Counted from the first letter of the stretch, positions 16,543 through 27,457 are shown. The stretch: DNA of 64,000 bases from Phenylobacterium sp. (GCF_030697925.1 NZ_JAUYOJ010000013.1:1-64000); one strand, 5' to 3'. Notes: generated from the letters alone by a model not told the origin. Made by a program: numbers and translations.

Positions 16543-17478
16543 TTAGCAGGCCGCCCCAACGGTTCGCTGGGACGGAGGTTGCACCACCAGCTCGCTTTCG
16601 GCGCGGACGTCCACCTCGACCTCCATGCCGAGATAGTCCGACGGCAGGCCTGCCCAGGTTCCGTACAGCGGAACCGCCTGGCGCGGGTCGCGGGAGACCG
16701 CCACCCGGACAAGGTCGGCGTTGCCAACGATGCCGTTGGTGGGGTCGAACTCCACCCAGCCGCAGGCCGGCAGGTAGACCCGCACCCAGGCATGGGTGTG
16801 GCCCCCGCCGATCCGGGCGTGCTCGGCGTTCGAATAGGGGCTGTAGATGTAGCCGGATACGAAGCGGGCCGCGAGACCGAGGCTTCGCACCGCCTCCATC
16901 ATCAAGACCGCATAATCCCGGCACGACCCACTGCGCAGGGCCAGGGTTTCAAGCGGCGTCTGGATCCCGCTCTCCAGGCGCGTGCTGTACTTGAAGTCCG
17001 CATAGATGGCCTGGGTCATCTCGCTGAGCAGCCGCTGCAGGCTGGTGGGGCCCGCCTTGCGCACGAAGCGCCGCGCCCAGCGGTCGATTAGGCCCTCTGG
17101 ATCGGGATGCTGCCGCTCCATGGAGAGCCGCAGGTCCGGCAGATCCTCCGGGCTGTAGGCGAAGGGCATGGCGCCTGTATAGACCTCGATCTCGCCGTCG
17201 ATGTCGGCGAAGGCGGGCAGGGGTGTGTGGTCCAGGCGCGCCCTGCTTTCGATGACCAGCTCGGTAGTGCGGTCGCCGAAACCCGCCACCTCCACGCAGT
17301 TGCCGAACACGTCGTGCATCGAGCGCAGGCGGGTCGGCGTGGGTGTGATGGTCAGTTCGCAGGCCAGCAAGCGCTGATCGTAACTCTCGCGCGGCCGCAG
17401 CATCATGCGATGCTCGCCGAGCGCCACGGGATTGCGGTACCGGTAGCGGGTCACATGACGGATCGAGAGGATCGGCAT
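16543..17478 (-). CDS. transglutaminase-like protein with complete catalytic triad
   Basis: A 311-residue protein with the bacterial transglutaminase N-terminal domain (residues 1-80, starting MPILSIRHVTRYRYRNPV) and a transglutaminase-like core. The triad appears complete: Cys186 (SGSCRDYA), His229 (THAWVRVYL) and Asp245 (FDPTNG). It has no signal peptide. Proteins of this type often lie next to circularly permuted ATP-grasp genes, but none is seen here. Its ATG and the TTG of the divergent amidohydrolase gene share base 17478, so the two promoters must lie inside each other's coding sequence or further off. Confidence 0.88.
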   Translation of the reverse strand: MPILSIRHVTRYRYRNPVALGEHRMMLRPRESYDQRLLACELTITPTPTRLRSMHDVFGNCVEVAGFGDRTTELVIESRARLDHTPLPAFADIDGEIEVYTGAMPFAYSPEDLPDLRLSMERQHPDPEGLIDRWARRFVRKAGPTSLQRLLSEMTQAIYADFKYSTRLESGIQTPLETLALRSGSCRDYAVLMMEAVRSLGLAARFVSGYIYSPYSNAEHARIGGGHTHAWVRVYLPACGWVEFDPTNGIVGNADLVRVAVSRDPRQAVPLYGTWAGLPSDYLGMEVEVDVRAESELVVQPPSQRTVGAAC

Positions 17479-18260
17479 TGAGCAAGAGCTGGGCCGATTC
17501 AGCGTCGCCGTCGAACCTATTGCTCGGCCAGGACGATCTGTCGCCGGTGGTCGTGGCCAATCGAGGCGGCCGATCCCCCTTCCTGTTGCTCGGCGATCAT
17601 GCGGGCCGCGCGATCCCCAGGCGGCTCGGGGACCTCGGCCTGACCCCGGCGGCCATGGACCGGCACATTGCCTGGGACATCGGAGTGGCCGGGCTGGGCG
17701 CGCGGCTGTCGGAGGCGCTGGACGCCGTCTTCATCCGGCAGGCCTATTCGCGCCTGGTCATCGACTGCAATCGCCGGCCCGGAGCGGCGGGCTCGATCCC
17801 GGAGACTAGCGACGACGTGGCGATCCCCGGCAATGCGGGCCTGTGCGCGGCCGAGATCGCCACCCGGCATGACGAGGTCTACCTGCCCTATCAGGACGCC
17901 ATCGCCGCCGAACTGGACCGTCGGGCGCCCGCCGCGACCCTACTGGTGTCGCTGCATAGCTTCACGCCGGTGTTCCTGGGCCAGGCCCGCCCGTGGCGGA
18001 TGGGCGTGCTGCACCGGGGCGACTCGCGCCTGTCGGACCGCATGCTGGCCCTGCTGCGGCGCGAGCTGGGCGCGGCGGCGGGCGACAACCAGCCCTACCG
18101 GATGGACGAGGTCGACAACACCGTGCCGCTGCACGCCCATCCACGCGGCCTCGACTATCTGGAGCTGGAGGTCCGCCAGGACCTGATCGCCGACTCGGAC
18201 GGCCAGGCCTGGGCCGCCAGCCTGCTGGCCGCGCTGCTGACCGAGGCCGTCAGGACTTAG
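17478..18260 (+). CDS. N-formylglutamate amidohydrolase-like protein
   Basis: A 260-residue member of the N-formylglutamate amidohydrolase (FGase, HutG-type) family. Characteristic regions are LLGDHAGRAIPRRLGDLGL (about residues 37-55) and YSRLVIDCNRRPG (about 90-102), with LVSLHSFTPVF (about 155-165) supplying a likely metal ligand. The family hydrolyses N-formylglutamate to glutamate and formate, but no histidine-degradation genes are nearby, so the actual substrate may differ. The start is TTG with AGAGG 8 bases upstream, overlapping the divergent transglutaminase start codon. Confidence 0.87.
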   Translation: MSKSWADSASPSNLLLGQDDLSPVVVANRGGRSPFLLLGDHAGRAIPRRLGDLGLTPAAMDRHIAWDIGVAGLGARLSEALDAVFIRQAYSRLVIDCNRRPGAAGSIPETSDDVAIPGNAGLCAAEIATRHDEVYLPYQDAIAAELDRRAPAATLLVSLHSFTPVFLGQARPWRMGVLHRGDSRLSDRMLALLRRELGAAAGDNQPYRMDEVDNTVPLHAHPRGLDYLELEVRQDLIADSDGQAWAASLLAALLTEAVRT

Positions 18261-18278
18261 TCCGGGCTGGCGCCAGGT

Positions 18279-18303
18279 TCCTTCTCCCGCAAGGGGAGAA
18301 GGA
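18279..18303. repeat. REP-like intergenic palindrome
   Basis: A perfect 10-base-pair inverted repeat (TCCTTCTCCC / GGGAGAAGGA) around GCAAG, 18 bases after the amidohydrolase stop. Palindromes of this composition recur between genes in alphaproteobacterial genomes; only this copy is seen in the window. It may act as a bidirectional terminator or mRNA stabiliser. Confidence 0.55.
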
Positions 18304-18386
18304 CGACCGAGCTGACTTGCCGGTTCTCATCCCGCGACGCCCACGAGACCCGTGCGCGGAGAAAATCTGTTAGTTGACAGAATGCC

Positions 18387-18403
18387 AAAAATAGATCGAA
18401 AAC
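18387..18403. promoter_or_regulatory. GATCTA-type motif A, upstream of TBDR gene
   Basis: AAAAATAGATCGAAAAC; the GATC core lies 56 bases before the TBDR start at 18450. Reverse complement reads GTTTTCGATCTATTTTT. One of five similar intergenic sites in the 18.4-30.2 kb island; a proposed operator of the GntR protein encoded at 22380-23222. A TTGACA element stands at 18374-18379. Confidence 0.55.
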
Positions 18404-18449
18404 GTGACCAACAATAGTTTGCGGTCGAAACCGTGCGGGGAGGGTTCCA

Positions 18450-20672
<2,223 letters not shown>

Positions 20673-20696
20673 AGAGCGTTTCCTCCCCGACGACCT

Positions 20697-20726
20697 GGGG
20701 GACGCCCGACCGGCGTCCCCCTTTTT
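20697..20726 (+). terminator. intrinsic terminator after TBDR 1
   Basis: A perfect 10-base-pair GC stem (GGGGGACGCC / GGCGTCCCCC) with a CGACC loop, followed directly by TTTTT. It lies 25 bases after the TBDR stop and ends 17 bases before the esterase start, so it should cap receptor mRNA and let only partial read-through into the esterase gene. Confidence 0.9.
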
Positions 20727-20742
20727 CGGCAAGGTGATCTGC

Positions 20743-22302
20743 ATGCGCTTCCTCGGTGTCGCCCTCGCCCTCAGCCTCGGCCTGGCCGGATGCGCCCAGG
20801 CCGCGCCGCGACCTCCGCTGGCCGGCGAACCCACCAGGGCCGCGGCGAACAGCGGGCCGCTAGAGGGCCGCTCCGCCGGTGGCGTGGCGGCCTTCCTCGG
20901 CGTTCCCTATGCGGCGCCTCCGGTCGGCGACCTGCGCTGGCGTCCGCCCCAGCCTGCGCCGGGCTGGACCGCGCCTCGCGACGCCAGCCGGTTCGGATCC
21001 GATTGCCTGCAGCATCCGCTGCCGACCTTCATCGACCCCGGCTCGGGCCAGCCGAGGAGCGAGGATTGCCTCTATCTGAACGTTTGGGCGCCGGCCAAGG
21101 CCAAGGGCCGGCCGGTGATGGTCTGGATCCATGGCGGCGGATTCACCATCGGCTCGGGGGCGATGGCGGTCTCCGACGGCGCGGCCCTGTCCCGCCAGGG
21201 TGTGGTGGTGGTGACCCTGAACTACCGACTGGGACGCTTCGGCTTCTTCGCCCACCCGGCCCTGGCCCGCCCCGGCGAGCCGACAGGGAACTACGCGATC
21301 ATGGACCAGATCGCGGCCCTGCAATGGGTGAAGCGCAATATCGCGGCCTTCGGTGGCGACCCGACCAATGTCACGGTGTTCGGAGAGTCGGCCGGGGGCG
21401 GATCGGTGCTGGCCCTGATGGGCTCGCCCGCCGCGCGCGGGTTATTCCACAAGGCGATCGTGGAGTCAGGGGGTGGTCGCGACGAGATGGCCAGCCTTGA
21501 GACGCCGAGCGCCGACGCCCCGGCGGGTCACGCCGCGGGAATGGCCTTCGCCGAAAAGGCGGGACTGAAGGCGCCCGACGCCGCGGCCCTGCGCGCCCTG
21601 CCGGCGGAGAAGGTGCTGGGCGACCTGGCCTTCTTCAACAACCGCAATCGCGACGACTATGCGGGCCTCATGATCGACGGGCAGGTGGTGACCGGCGATC
21701 CCGCCGCCATCTTCGCGTGGGGCGAGCAGGCGCCGGTTCCACTCATCATCGGCTTCAACAGCGCCGAGCTTGCCGGGGCCAAGGCGGTGACCGGCGGCTG
21801 GGCCAAGCAGGCCGCGGCCCGGTTCGGTCCGGCCGAGGCGGGCCTGCGCAAGATCTATGACCCCGACGGCGGTGACGGCGGACTGGCTTCGAACTTCCTA
21901 AGCGACCTTGTCTTCGTCGAGCCGGCCCGCTTCCTGGCGCGCGCCCACGCCAGGGCCGGACACCCCATCTTCCTCTACCAGTTCGATTATGTGGCCGAGG
22001 CCAAGCGGGCCACGACCCCCGGCGCCGGCCACGCCACCGAGATCGCCTATGTGTTCGACGCCGTGGGCCAGGTTGATCCCAAGGCGAGCGCGCAGGACCG
22101 CGCCATGTCCGCCGTCGTCAGCCGGTATTGGACGGCTTTCGCCGGGCACGGTGACCCCAACGGCGCGGGCCTGCCATCCTGGCCGGCCTACCAGTCCAAG
22201 GCCGACACCCTGCTGAACTTCACGGCGGCCGGCGCCGCGCCGCTGGCCGGACGCAGCGCCGCGCGCCTGGACTATATCGAGGTCAGCTGGCCAAAGCCTT
22301 GA
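20743..22302 (+). CDS. type-B carboxylesterase, probable lipoprotein
   Basis: A 519-residue alpha/beta-hydrolase of the type-B carboxylesterase (cholinesterase-like) family. The nucleophile is Ser216 in FGESAGGGS, the oxyanion loop is HGGG (130-133), and EDCLYLNVWAP and TLNYRLGRFGFFA are family hallmarks; a His in the region GAGHATEIAYVF completes the likely triad. The N-terminus has a lipobox-like LAGC (Cys17), so it is probably anchored in the envelope. It likely removes acyl groups from the imported or surface-bound substrate. The ATG at 20743 follows AAGGTGA; an upstream in-frame start (20662) would cross the terminator. Confidence 0.9.
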   Translation: MRFLGVALALSLGLAGCAQAAPRPPLAGEPTRAAANSGPLEGRSAGGVAAFLGVPYAAPPVGDLRWRPPQPAPGWTAPRDASRFGSDCLQHPLPTFIDPGSGQPRSEDCLYLNVWAPAKAKGRPVMVWIHGGGFTIGSGAMAVSDGAALSRQGVVVVTLNYRLGRFGFFAHPALARPGEPTGNYAIMDQIAALQWVKRNIAAFGGDPTNVTVFGESAGGGSVLALMGSPAARGLFHKAIVESGGGRDEMASLETPSADAPAGHAAGMAFAEKAGLKAPDAAALRALPAEKVLGDLAFFNNRNRDDYAGLMIDGQVVTGDPAAIFAWGEQAPVPLIIGFNSAELAGAKAVTGGWAKQAAARFGPAEAGLRKIYDPDGGDGGLASNFLSDLVFVEPARFLARAHARAGHPIFLYQFDYVAEAKRATTPGAGHATEIAYVFDAVGQVDPKASAQDRAMSAVVSRYWTAFAGHGDPNGAGLPSWPAYQSKADTLLNFTAAGAAPLAGRSAARLDYIEVSWPKP

Positions 22303-22321
22303 GGCGGTTTCCCTGAACGTC

Positions 22322-22338
22322 GGAACCGATCTAGGCTG
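22322..22338. promoter_or_regulatory. GATCTA-type motif E, upstream of gntR gene
   Basis: GGAACCGATCTAGGCTG; core GATCTA 52 bases before the GTG start of the regulator at 22380. Weakest of the five copies because the AT-rich flank is lost on one side. It suggests autoregulation. A GGAATATTCC palindrome stands nearby at 22342-22351. Confidence 0.4.
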
Positions 22339-22379
22339 TAGGGAATATTCCGTTTCCGATTCAGCAGGATCCATCCCGC

Positions 22380-23222
22380 GTGCCGACCCAGGTCCCCTCC
22401 GTCGCCACCTTCACCGCGCCCGGCGTGGTGTTTCCCGGCGACCCGCGCAAGAGCCCCACCGAAGCGGTGGTCTTCTGGCTGCGGCGCGACATCGTGCGCG
22501 GGGTGTTCGAGCCCCTTGAGAGGCTGAAGGTCGAGCAGCTCAGTGAATTCTACGGGGTGGGGCACACCCCGATCCGCGAGGCGATCAATCGGCTGTCGGC
22601 CACCGGCCTAATCGTCCACGAACACCAGAAGGGCCATCGCGTCGCCCCGGTCTCGGTGGAGGACTATAACGACACCCTGCTGGTCTATCAGCGGCTCCGC
22701 ATGCTGGCCCTGGACCTGGCCATGGAGCGCGGCGACGACGCCTGGGAGGAGCGGGTGGTGGTCCAGTTGCACCGCACCATGAAGGTGCGCCCGGTTCCGG
22801 CCGATCAGGATCCGGAGGTCCGGGAGCTGTGGCAGCGGGCCTATGGCGACCTGCAGGGCGAGCTGGTCAACGGCTGCGGCTCGCCGCTGCTGGTCAGGCT
22901 GTTCCGCAATGTCGGCGCGCGGGCCGAGCGCTACGGACTGTTGTTCGCCGACCTGAGCACCGACCTGGAACGCGACCACGCCGCCGAGAGCCAGCGGATG
23001 GTGGAGGCCCTGATCGCCCGGGACGCCGCCCGGGTCCAAGCCCTGCTCGATGAGTCGGGCGCCCTGGCGCGTCCAGTGCGGGACTCGGTCGTGGCGGCTC
23101 TCAAACAGCGCGGCGAGAGCTCACGCAAGGCGCGCCGGGCCGCCAAGCCCTCGGGAGAGGCCACTCGTCCGCGCGGCCGTCCCCGCCTGGCGGACGCCGA
23201 CAAAAAGGCGTCGAGGAAATAG
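22380..23222 (+). CDS. GntR-family (FadR/FCD) transcriptional regulator with basic tail
   Basis: A 280-residue regulator starting with GTG. The winged helix-turn-helix is at about residues 30-80 (LKVEQLSEFYGVGHTPIREAINRL), followed by an FCD-type all-helical ligand domain (90-235). The last 35 residues are strongly basic and include PRGRPR (264-269), the core of an AT-hook, which is not part of usual FCD regulators. It sits in the middle of the glycoside island, between the esterase and transporter genes, and is the best candidate to bind the five GATCTA motifs. One of those overlaps its own stop codon. Confidence 0.9.
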   Translation: MPTQVPSVATFTAPGVVFPGDPRKSPTEAVVFWLRRDIVRGVFEPLERLKVEQLSEFYGVGHTPIREAINRLSATGLIVHEHQKGHRVAPVSVEDYNDTLLVYQRLRMLALDLAMERGDDAWEERVVVQLHRTMKVRPVPADQDPEVRELWQRAYGDLQGELVNGCGSPLLVRLFRNVGARAERYGLLFADLSTDLERDHAAESQRMVEALIARDAARVQALLDESGALARPVRDSVVAALKQRGESSRKARRAAKPSGEATRPRGRPRLADADKKASRK

Positions 23223-23230
23223 ATCGGAAA
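23216..23230. promoter_or_regulatory. GATCTA-type motif B, upstream of the GPH transporter gene
   Basis: GAAATAGATCGGAAA; it overlaps the gntR stop codon (TAG at 23220-23222) and its core lies 66 bases before the transporter start. Implies that transporter and isomerase genes can be transcribed apart from gntR. A second CTAGAT element lies at 23248-23253. Confidence 0.55.
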
Positions 23231-23287
23231 TTGCCAATCCTTCGATTCTAGATATTGTCGATCCAGGGCGATGCGCGGCCTGGGGGG

Positions 23288-24658
23288 ATGATCTTGGATC
23301 GCGATGCGTCGCTGAGTTGGGGCCGCCGGGTCGGCTTCGCGGCTGGGGACTACGCCTGCAATCTCTATTGGCAGAGCGTGTCGCTGTTCCTGCTGTTCTT
23401 CTACACCGACGCCGTGGGCCTGCCGGCGGCCACGGCCGGGCTGATCTACATGATCGCCTCGATCTGGGACGGAGCGATCGATCCGGTCATCGGCGCCTTC
23501 GCCGACCGCACCCGGACGCGGTTCGGACGCTACCGGCCCTATCTGCTTCTCGGCGCGATCCCCCTGGGGCTGACCTTCTGCCTGCTCTATTACCGCCCGC
23601 CGTTCGAGGGGTGGGGCCTGGTCGCCTGGATGCTGGGCGGGCACATGATCTTCCGCTCTTGCTACGCGATGCTGTCGATCCCCTACACCTCGCTGAACGC
23701 GCGGATCACCCGTAGCTCCAGCGAGCGCTCGACCCTGGCCGGCCTGCGGATGATGTTCGCCACCCTGGCGGGCCTGACCGTGGCGCTCTCGACCCAGCCC
23801 ATGGTGGCGCGGTTCGGGGCAGGGGATCCGGCGCGCGGCTATCTCGCCGCCGCGGCCGTGCTGGCCTTGGTGGCCACGGTGATCTTCCCGATCGTTTTCT
23901 TCTCCACGCGCGAGCCGGCGGAGGCGGCCGAGCAAGGCCCGCCCATGCGGATGGCCGACTACTGGCGAGCGCTTCGCGGCAACCGGGCGTTCTGGATCGT
24001 CATGGCCGGCATCGGTTCGGCGGTGGTCTGCTCCACGGCGCTGGGCAAGTCGGTGCTCTATTATTTCAAATACTACCTGCACGCCGAAGCGGCGGCGCGG
24101 ACGGCGCTCTCGCTGGGTGCGGCGTCGGGCCTGCTGATCGTGCCCTTCTGGCTGGTGGTCACCCGGTTCACGGGCAAGCGGAACGCCTGGCTGATCGCTA
24201 CCGCCTGGGGTCTGGCGGGGCTCGCGGCCTTCGGGATCGGCGAGGTCCGCTCGCCAGCGGTCATGATCGCCTTCCTGCTGTGGATGCAGATCGCCTCCCT
24301 GGGCCTGGCTATGACCTTCTGGTCGATGCTGCCCGACACTGTGGAATACGGCGAATGGGTCAGCGGCGTGCGCACGGAATCCTTCGTCTTCGGCTTGGGC
24401 CAGTTCTTCCTGAAGGTGGCCTTGGGGGTCGGCGCGGGCCTGTTCGGCCTGGCCCTGGATCTCGTCGGCTACCAGCCGAACCTGGAACAGAGCGCCGACA
24501 CCCTGGCGGGCATGAAGACCATCATGGTGGTCTTCCCGGCCGCCGGCCTGATCCTGGGCGGGGTCGCCATGCTGTTCTATCCCCTGCGGCGGGGGAGCCA
24601 TGAGGCGATCGTCGGCGAACTGGCCCTGCGACGGCCGCTCGCTCCGGAGGCCGGATGA
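23288..24658 (+). CDS. GPH-family (MelB-like) sugar/glycoside cation symporter
   Basis: A 456-residue inner-membrane transporter with about 12 helices. RVGFAAGDYACNLYW at the N-terminus, DGAIDPVIGAFADRTRTRFGRYRPYLL (loop 2-3) and SIPYTSLNARIT are typical of glycoside-pentoside-hexuronide:cation symporters; the Asp residues of DGAIDPVIG correspond to MelB cation-site acids. It likely imports a glycoside or released sugar. ATG at 23288 abuts GGGGGG; TTG at 23294 would give better spacing and lose two residues. The stop overlaps the next gene (ATGA). Confidence 0.9.
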   Translation: MILDRDASLSWGRRVGFAAGDYACNLYWQSVSLFLLFFYTDAVGLPAATAGLIYMIASIWDGAIDPVIGAFADRTRTRFGRYRPYLLLGAIPLGLTFCLLYYRPPFEGWGLVAWMLGGHMIFRSCYAMLSIPYTSLNARITRSSSERSTLAGLRMMFATLAGLTVALSTQPMVARFGAGDPARGYLAAAAVLALVATVIFPIVFFSTREPAEAAEQGPPMRMADYWRALRGNRAFWIVMAGIGSAVVCSTALGKSVLYYFKYYLHAEAAARTALSLGAASGLLIVPFWLVVTRFTGKRNAWLIATAWGLAGLAAFGIGEVRSPAVMIAFLLWMQIASLGLAMTFWSMLPDTVEYGEWVSGVRTESFVFGLGQFFLKVALGVGAGLFGLALDLVGYQPNLEQSADTLAGMKTIMVVFPAAGLILGGVAMLFYPLRRGSHEAIVGELALRRPLAPEAG

Positions 24659-25542
24659 TGGCCGCGGCGCCCCCCAACACCAATGACGGCTCGGGCCGGG
24701 CCCCGCGCCTGCTGGCCGGGGTCAGCTTCGTCACCCTGGCCGAACTGCCGGAATGGTCGGCGGGCCCGCGCGGTTCGGACGAGATGGTCTATGCGGCCTT
24801 GAAGGCGGCCGGCTACGAGGCGATCCAGACCCTGCAGCCGGCCCTGGCCTTGGCCCACGGCCTGCGGCCGACCGGCATGGCGCGCGCCTTCGAAGAACAC
24901 CAGTTGCGCGCCGCCGCGATCAGGTGGCGCGACGCCGGCTGCGACTGCACCACGGTCCATCTCGGCACGGGGCTGGAGACCGACGACGAGCTCTTCCGGC
25001 TGGGCGAAGCCCTGCTGGAGATCGCCGAGCAGGAGCGCCATCCGATCTATCTGGAGACCCATCGCGCGACGATGACCCAGGACATCAAGCGCACCCTCGA
25101 CCTGGTCGAACGCTTTCCGGAAATGCGCTTCAACGGCGACTTCGCCCACTGGTACATCGGCCACGAGATGACCTATGGCGACATGGAGATGAAGTTCGAG
25201 AAGCTGCGTCCGATCTTCGAACGCACTCGCTTCATGCACTTACGCATCTCGTCCAACGCCTTCGGCCAGGTGACGGCCAGCGACCCGGCCGAACAGCGGC
25301 ACCTGGACTATTACCGGCGCATGTGGACGGCGGTGTTCGAGAGCTATCTGGCCTCCGCGGCGCCGGGCGACTATTTCGCCGTCCATCCCGAACTGCTGCC
25401 GGCCCGGGCCTTCTATCCGAAGATGGTCCTCGGACCCGACGGCGTCCTGCGCGAGGAGAGCGACCGCTGGACGGAGTCGTTGTTCCTGCTGCAGGTGGCG
25501 CGCGAATGCTGGGCCGCCGCCGCGCCTAGCGCCCCTGGATGA
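24655..25542 (+). CDS. sugar-phosphate isomerase/epimerase-like TIM-barrel protein
   Basis: A 295-residue xylose-isomerase-like TIM barrel (AP-endonuclease-2 fold). Candidate metal ligands are in YLETHRAT (Glu, ~residue 142), FNGDFAHWY (Asp, ~161), MHLRISS (His, ~200) and VHPELLP (Glu, ~246). Family members isomerise or epimerise sugars, and some cleave 3-keto-glycosides; the exact reaction here is unknown. Translationally coupled to the GPH transporter gene with a 4-base overlap. Its 3' end overlaps the convergent GH5 gene by 17 bases. Confidence 0.82.
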   Translation: MMAAAPPNTNDGSGRAPRLLAGVSFVTLAELPEWSAGPRGSDEMVYAALKAAGYEAIQTLQPALALAHGLRPTGMARAFEEHQLRAAAIRWRDAGCDCTTVHLGTGLETDDELFRLGEALLEIAEQERHPIYLETHRATMTQDIKRTLDLVERFPEMRFNGDFAHWYIGHEMTYGDMEMKFEKLRPIFERTRFMHLRISSNAFGQVTASDPAEQRHLDYYRRMWTAVFESYLASAAPGDYFAVHPELLPARAFYPKMVLGPDGVLREESDRWTESLFLLQVARECWAAAAPSAPG

Positions 25543-27457
25543 CCACCCGGACCGGGCCGGCGTCGAGAGCGGTGATCCGCACCCGCTGAGCGTCCGGCGC
25601 GATGTCCAGGTTCGAGGAGACCCCTTCGACCCTAGTCACGAAGCCCTTTGGAAACTGGCGCGCGGGCACATAGATCTCGGTCGCCGCCGAGATCGTCGGA
25701 TCTGCCTGGTAGTCGATCTCTAGGCGACGCGCGGCGCGATCGAACCTCAGCCGCGTCAGCCGACCCTGCACCGCGTGGGCGAACGGCCGGCAGAAGCCGT
25801 CGATGGCGCGACCGCCGCTGTCGGGATCGGCCGGATCCTCCTGCTGGTCGCGGGAGAAGATCGACAGGTCCTCCTGGTTCCAACCGTCGCCGATGCGCAG
25901 GTCGTTGCGGTTGGAGGCGGTGTAGTTCCACTGGGTGGAGTGCAGGCCCAGTTCGTCCAGGGCGTCGTACATCAGGCCGAGCGCGGCGGTGTGCTTGGCC
26001 CAGATCGCCTCGTCCCTGCGCCCCTGGGCGTAGAGTTCGTAGGCCGCGCCGTCGTCGAGGTCGTAGGGGATGCCGAACTCGCCGATCAGGCTGGGCGCAC
26101 CGCCGGGGAACGCTTCCCTGTACGATTGGCGCCCGGCCAGCTGGCGGACATAGCGGCCACGGATGGTGTCGGGATCCCGCTCCGGCGTCCCGGTCACGAA
26201 GTCGTAGTGGTTCGTGGGGTCGAAGCTCTTCAGATAGAGGGTGGTGGCGTCGTACCAGTGGCTGGCGTTGACCGAATTCTCCGGCATGGGCGTGGGGAAG
26301 GGGCGGCCGGCCGCGGCGCCGAAGGCGTCCAGTTCCGCGAAGATCGGCCAGGTCGGCTCGTGCGTGCGGGTGACCCGCGCCACCTCGTGGAACAGCGGCC
26401 CGAAGCCGTCGTCGGAGATGTTGATGGGCCCCTCCTGGGCCAGCTGGAAGAAATCCTCCCGCAGAGGCCTGGCGCGACCGCCCTCGACGGCATAGGCGCC
26501 GGCCCGCTCGAACGGGCAGTCGGCCATCCAGATCGAGATTCCGTCGGGATTCAGGGTCCGCTGGCCGGCGGGCTCGGCGATGCTGGTCTCCGGATTGCGC
26601 TTCAGGACCGGGACCTCGACCGTGAGCCCGCGGGCCATGGCGAGCGCGTCCAGCGGCGACAGGGCCGCGCCGGGCCGGGCGCGGGCGGGGTTGATCTCGC
26701 TCGGCCCCAGATGGCGATAGCTGAGCGGTTCGCCGAAATAGCCGACGCCGGGTTCGTTGAGCGTGTCGAAGCCCAGCACATGGGGCAGGTGGGCGATCCG
26801 GCGCGCCACCTGGTCCAGGCAGCCCAGATAGCGGTTCTGCAGGAAGGCCTGGACGTTCTCGCCTTCGATCATGAAGTCCGGGGTGAACAGCCGCCCGCCC
26901 CAGAACAGGCTCCACATGATCCCATTGGCCGGCAGCCGGTAGTTGGAGCCCCAGCTCATCTGCGGATAGGCGGCCTGGCGTCCGGACGGATCGCCGTAGT
27001 CGAACTTGCGCTGCATCACATGGGCGGCGTCGGCGGCGTGGAACTTGGTGAAGTCCAGCCCCACCGCCTCGAAGCACCAGCCTGGCGCGCCGTCGCCGCC
27101 GGTCATCCGGCTCCAGACGTCCTGGTGGAAGTCGACAAATACGTACTGGCCGTGCTCGCCGGCCTTGCGGCAGACCTCGGCCAGGAAGTCCAGATAGTCG
27201 GCGTCGTAGAGCCCCGGCCCGCGGTGCTCGACCGCCTCCCAGGTGGTCAGCAGCCGCACGACGTTGAAGCCCCAGTGTTTCAGCCGGCCGAGGTGCTCGT
27301 CGGCCTCGGCGAGCGGGAAGGGGCGGCCGACGAAGGAGACGTCGCGATGGTCGGCGAAATCCGAGGGGAAGTTGGTCCCGCCGTCCAGATAGGGGACCTT
27401 GCAGTCGCCGCCGAGATTGACACCGCGCAGGGTGACCTGCCGGCCATGGGCGTCCAC
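25526..27457 (-). CDS. GH5-family glycosidase resembling steryl-glucosidase/glucosylceramidase
   Basis: A 643-residue glycoside hydrolase of clan A. The acid/base is Glu235 (DTLNEPGVGYFGEP) and the nucleophile Glu460 (SLIGEFGIPYD). The stretches LRGVNLGG, FVGRPFPLAEADEHLGRLK, GFNVVRLLTTWEAVEHRGPG and FHQDVWSRMTGGDGAPGW match, from memory, fungal GH5_12 enzymes that cleave ergosteryl glucoside or glucosylceramide. A C-terminal beta-sandwich spans about 550-643. No signal peptide is visible, so it probably acts in the cytoplasm. The only start in frame is GTG at 27457, right at the conserved DAHGRQ; the true start may be non-standard. It follows the third dioxygenase gene by 65 bases. Confidence 0.85.
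   Translation of the reverse strand: MDAHGRQVTLRGVNLGGDCKVPYLDGGTNFPSDFADHRDVSFVGRPFPLAEADEHLGRLKHWGFNVVRLLTTWEAVEHRGPGLYDADYLDFLAEVCRKAGEHGQYVFVDFHQDVWSRMTGGDGAPGWCFEAVGLDFTKFHAADAAHVMQRKFDYGDPSGRQAAYPQMSWGSNYRLPANGIMWSLFWGGRLFTPDFMIEGENVQAFLQNRYLGCLDQVARRIAHLPHVLGFDTLNEPGVGYFGEPLSYRHLGPSEINPARARPGAALSPLDALAMARGLTVEVPVLKRNPETSIAEPAGQRTLNPDGISIWMADCPFERAGAYAVEGGRARPLREDFFQLAQEGPINISDDGFGPLFHEVARVTRTHEPTWPIFAELDAFGAAAGRPFPTPMPENSVNASHWYDATTLYLKSFDPTNHYDFVTGTPERDPDTIRGRYVRQLAGRQSYREAFPGGAPSLIGEFGIPYDLDDGAAYELYAQGRRDEAIWAKHTAALGLMYDALDELGLHSTQWNYTASNRNDLRIGDGWNQEDLSIFSRDQQEDPADPDSGGRAIDGFCRPFAHAVQGRLTRLRFDRAARRLEIDYQADPTISAATEIYVPARQFPKGFVTRVEGVSSNLDIAPDAQRVRITALDAGPVRVVIQGR

Noticed and set aside
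18374-18402. sigma-70 promoter TTGACA with -10 in motif A
   Set aside because: TTGACA is perfect but the hexamer 17 bases on (CGAAAA) is a poor -10; left as a possible element only.
21851-21860. GATCTA within the carboxylesterase gene as another operator
   Set aside because: It encodes Ile-Tyr in a conserved frame, lacks AT-rich flanks, and such ATCTA strings are common in coding DNA here.
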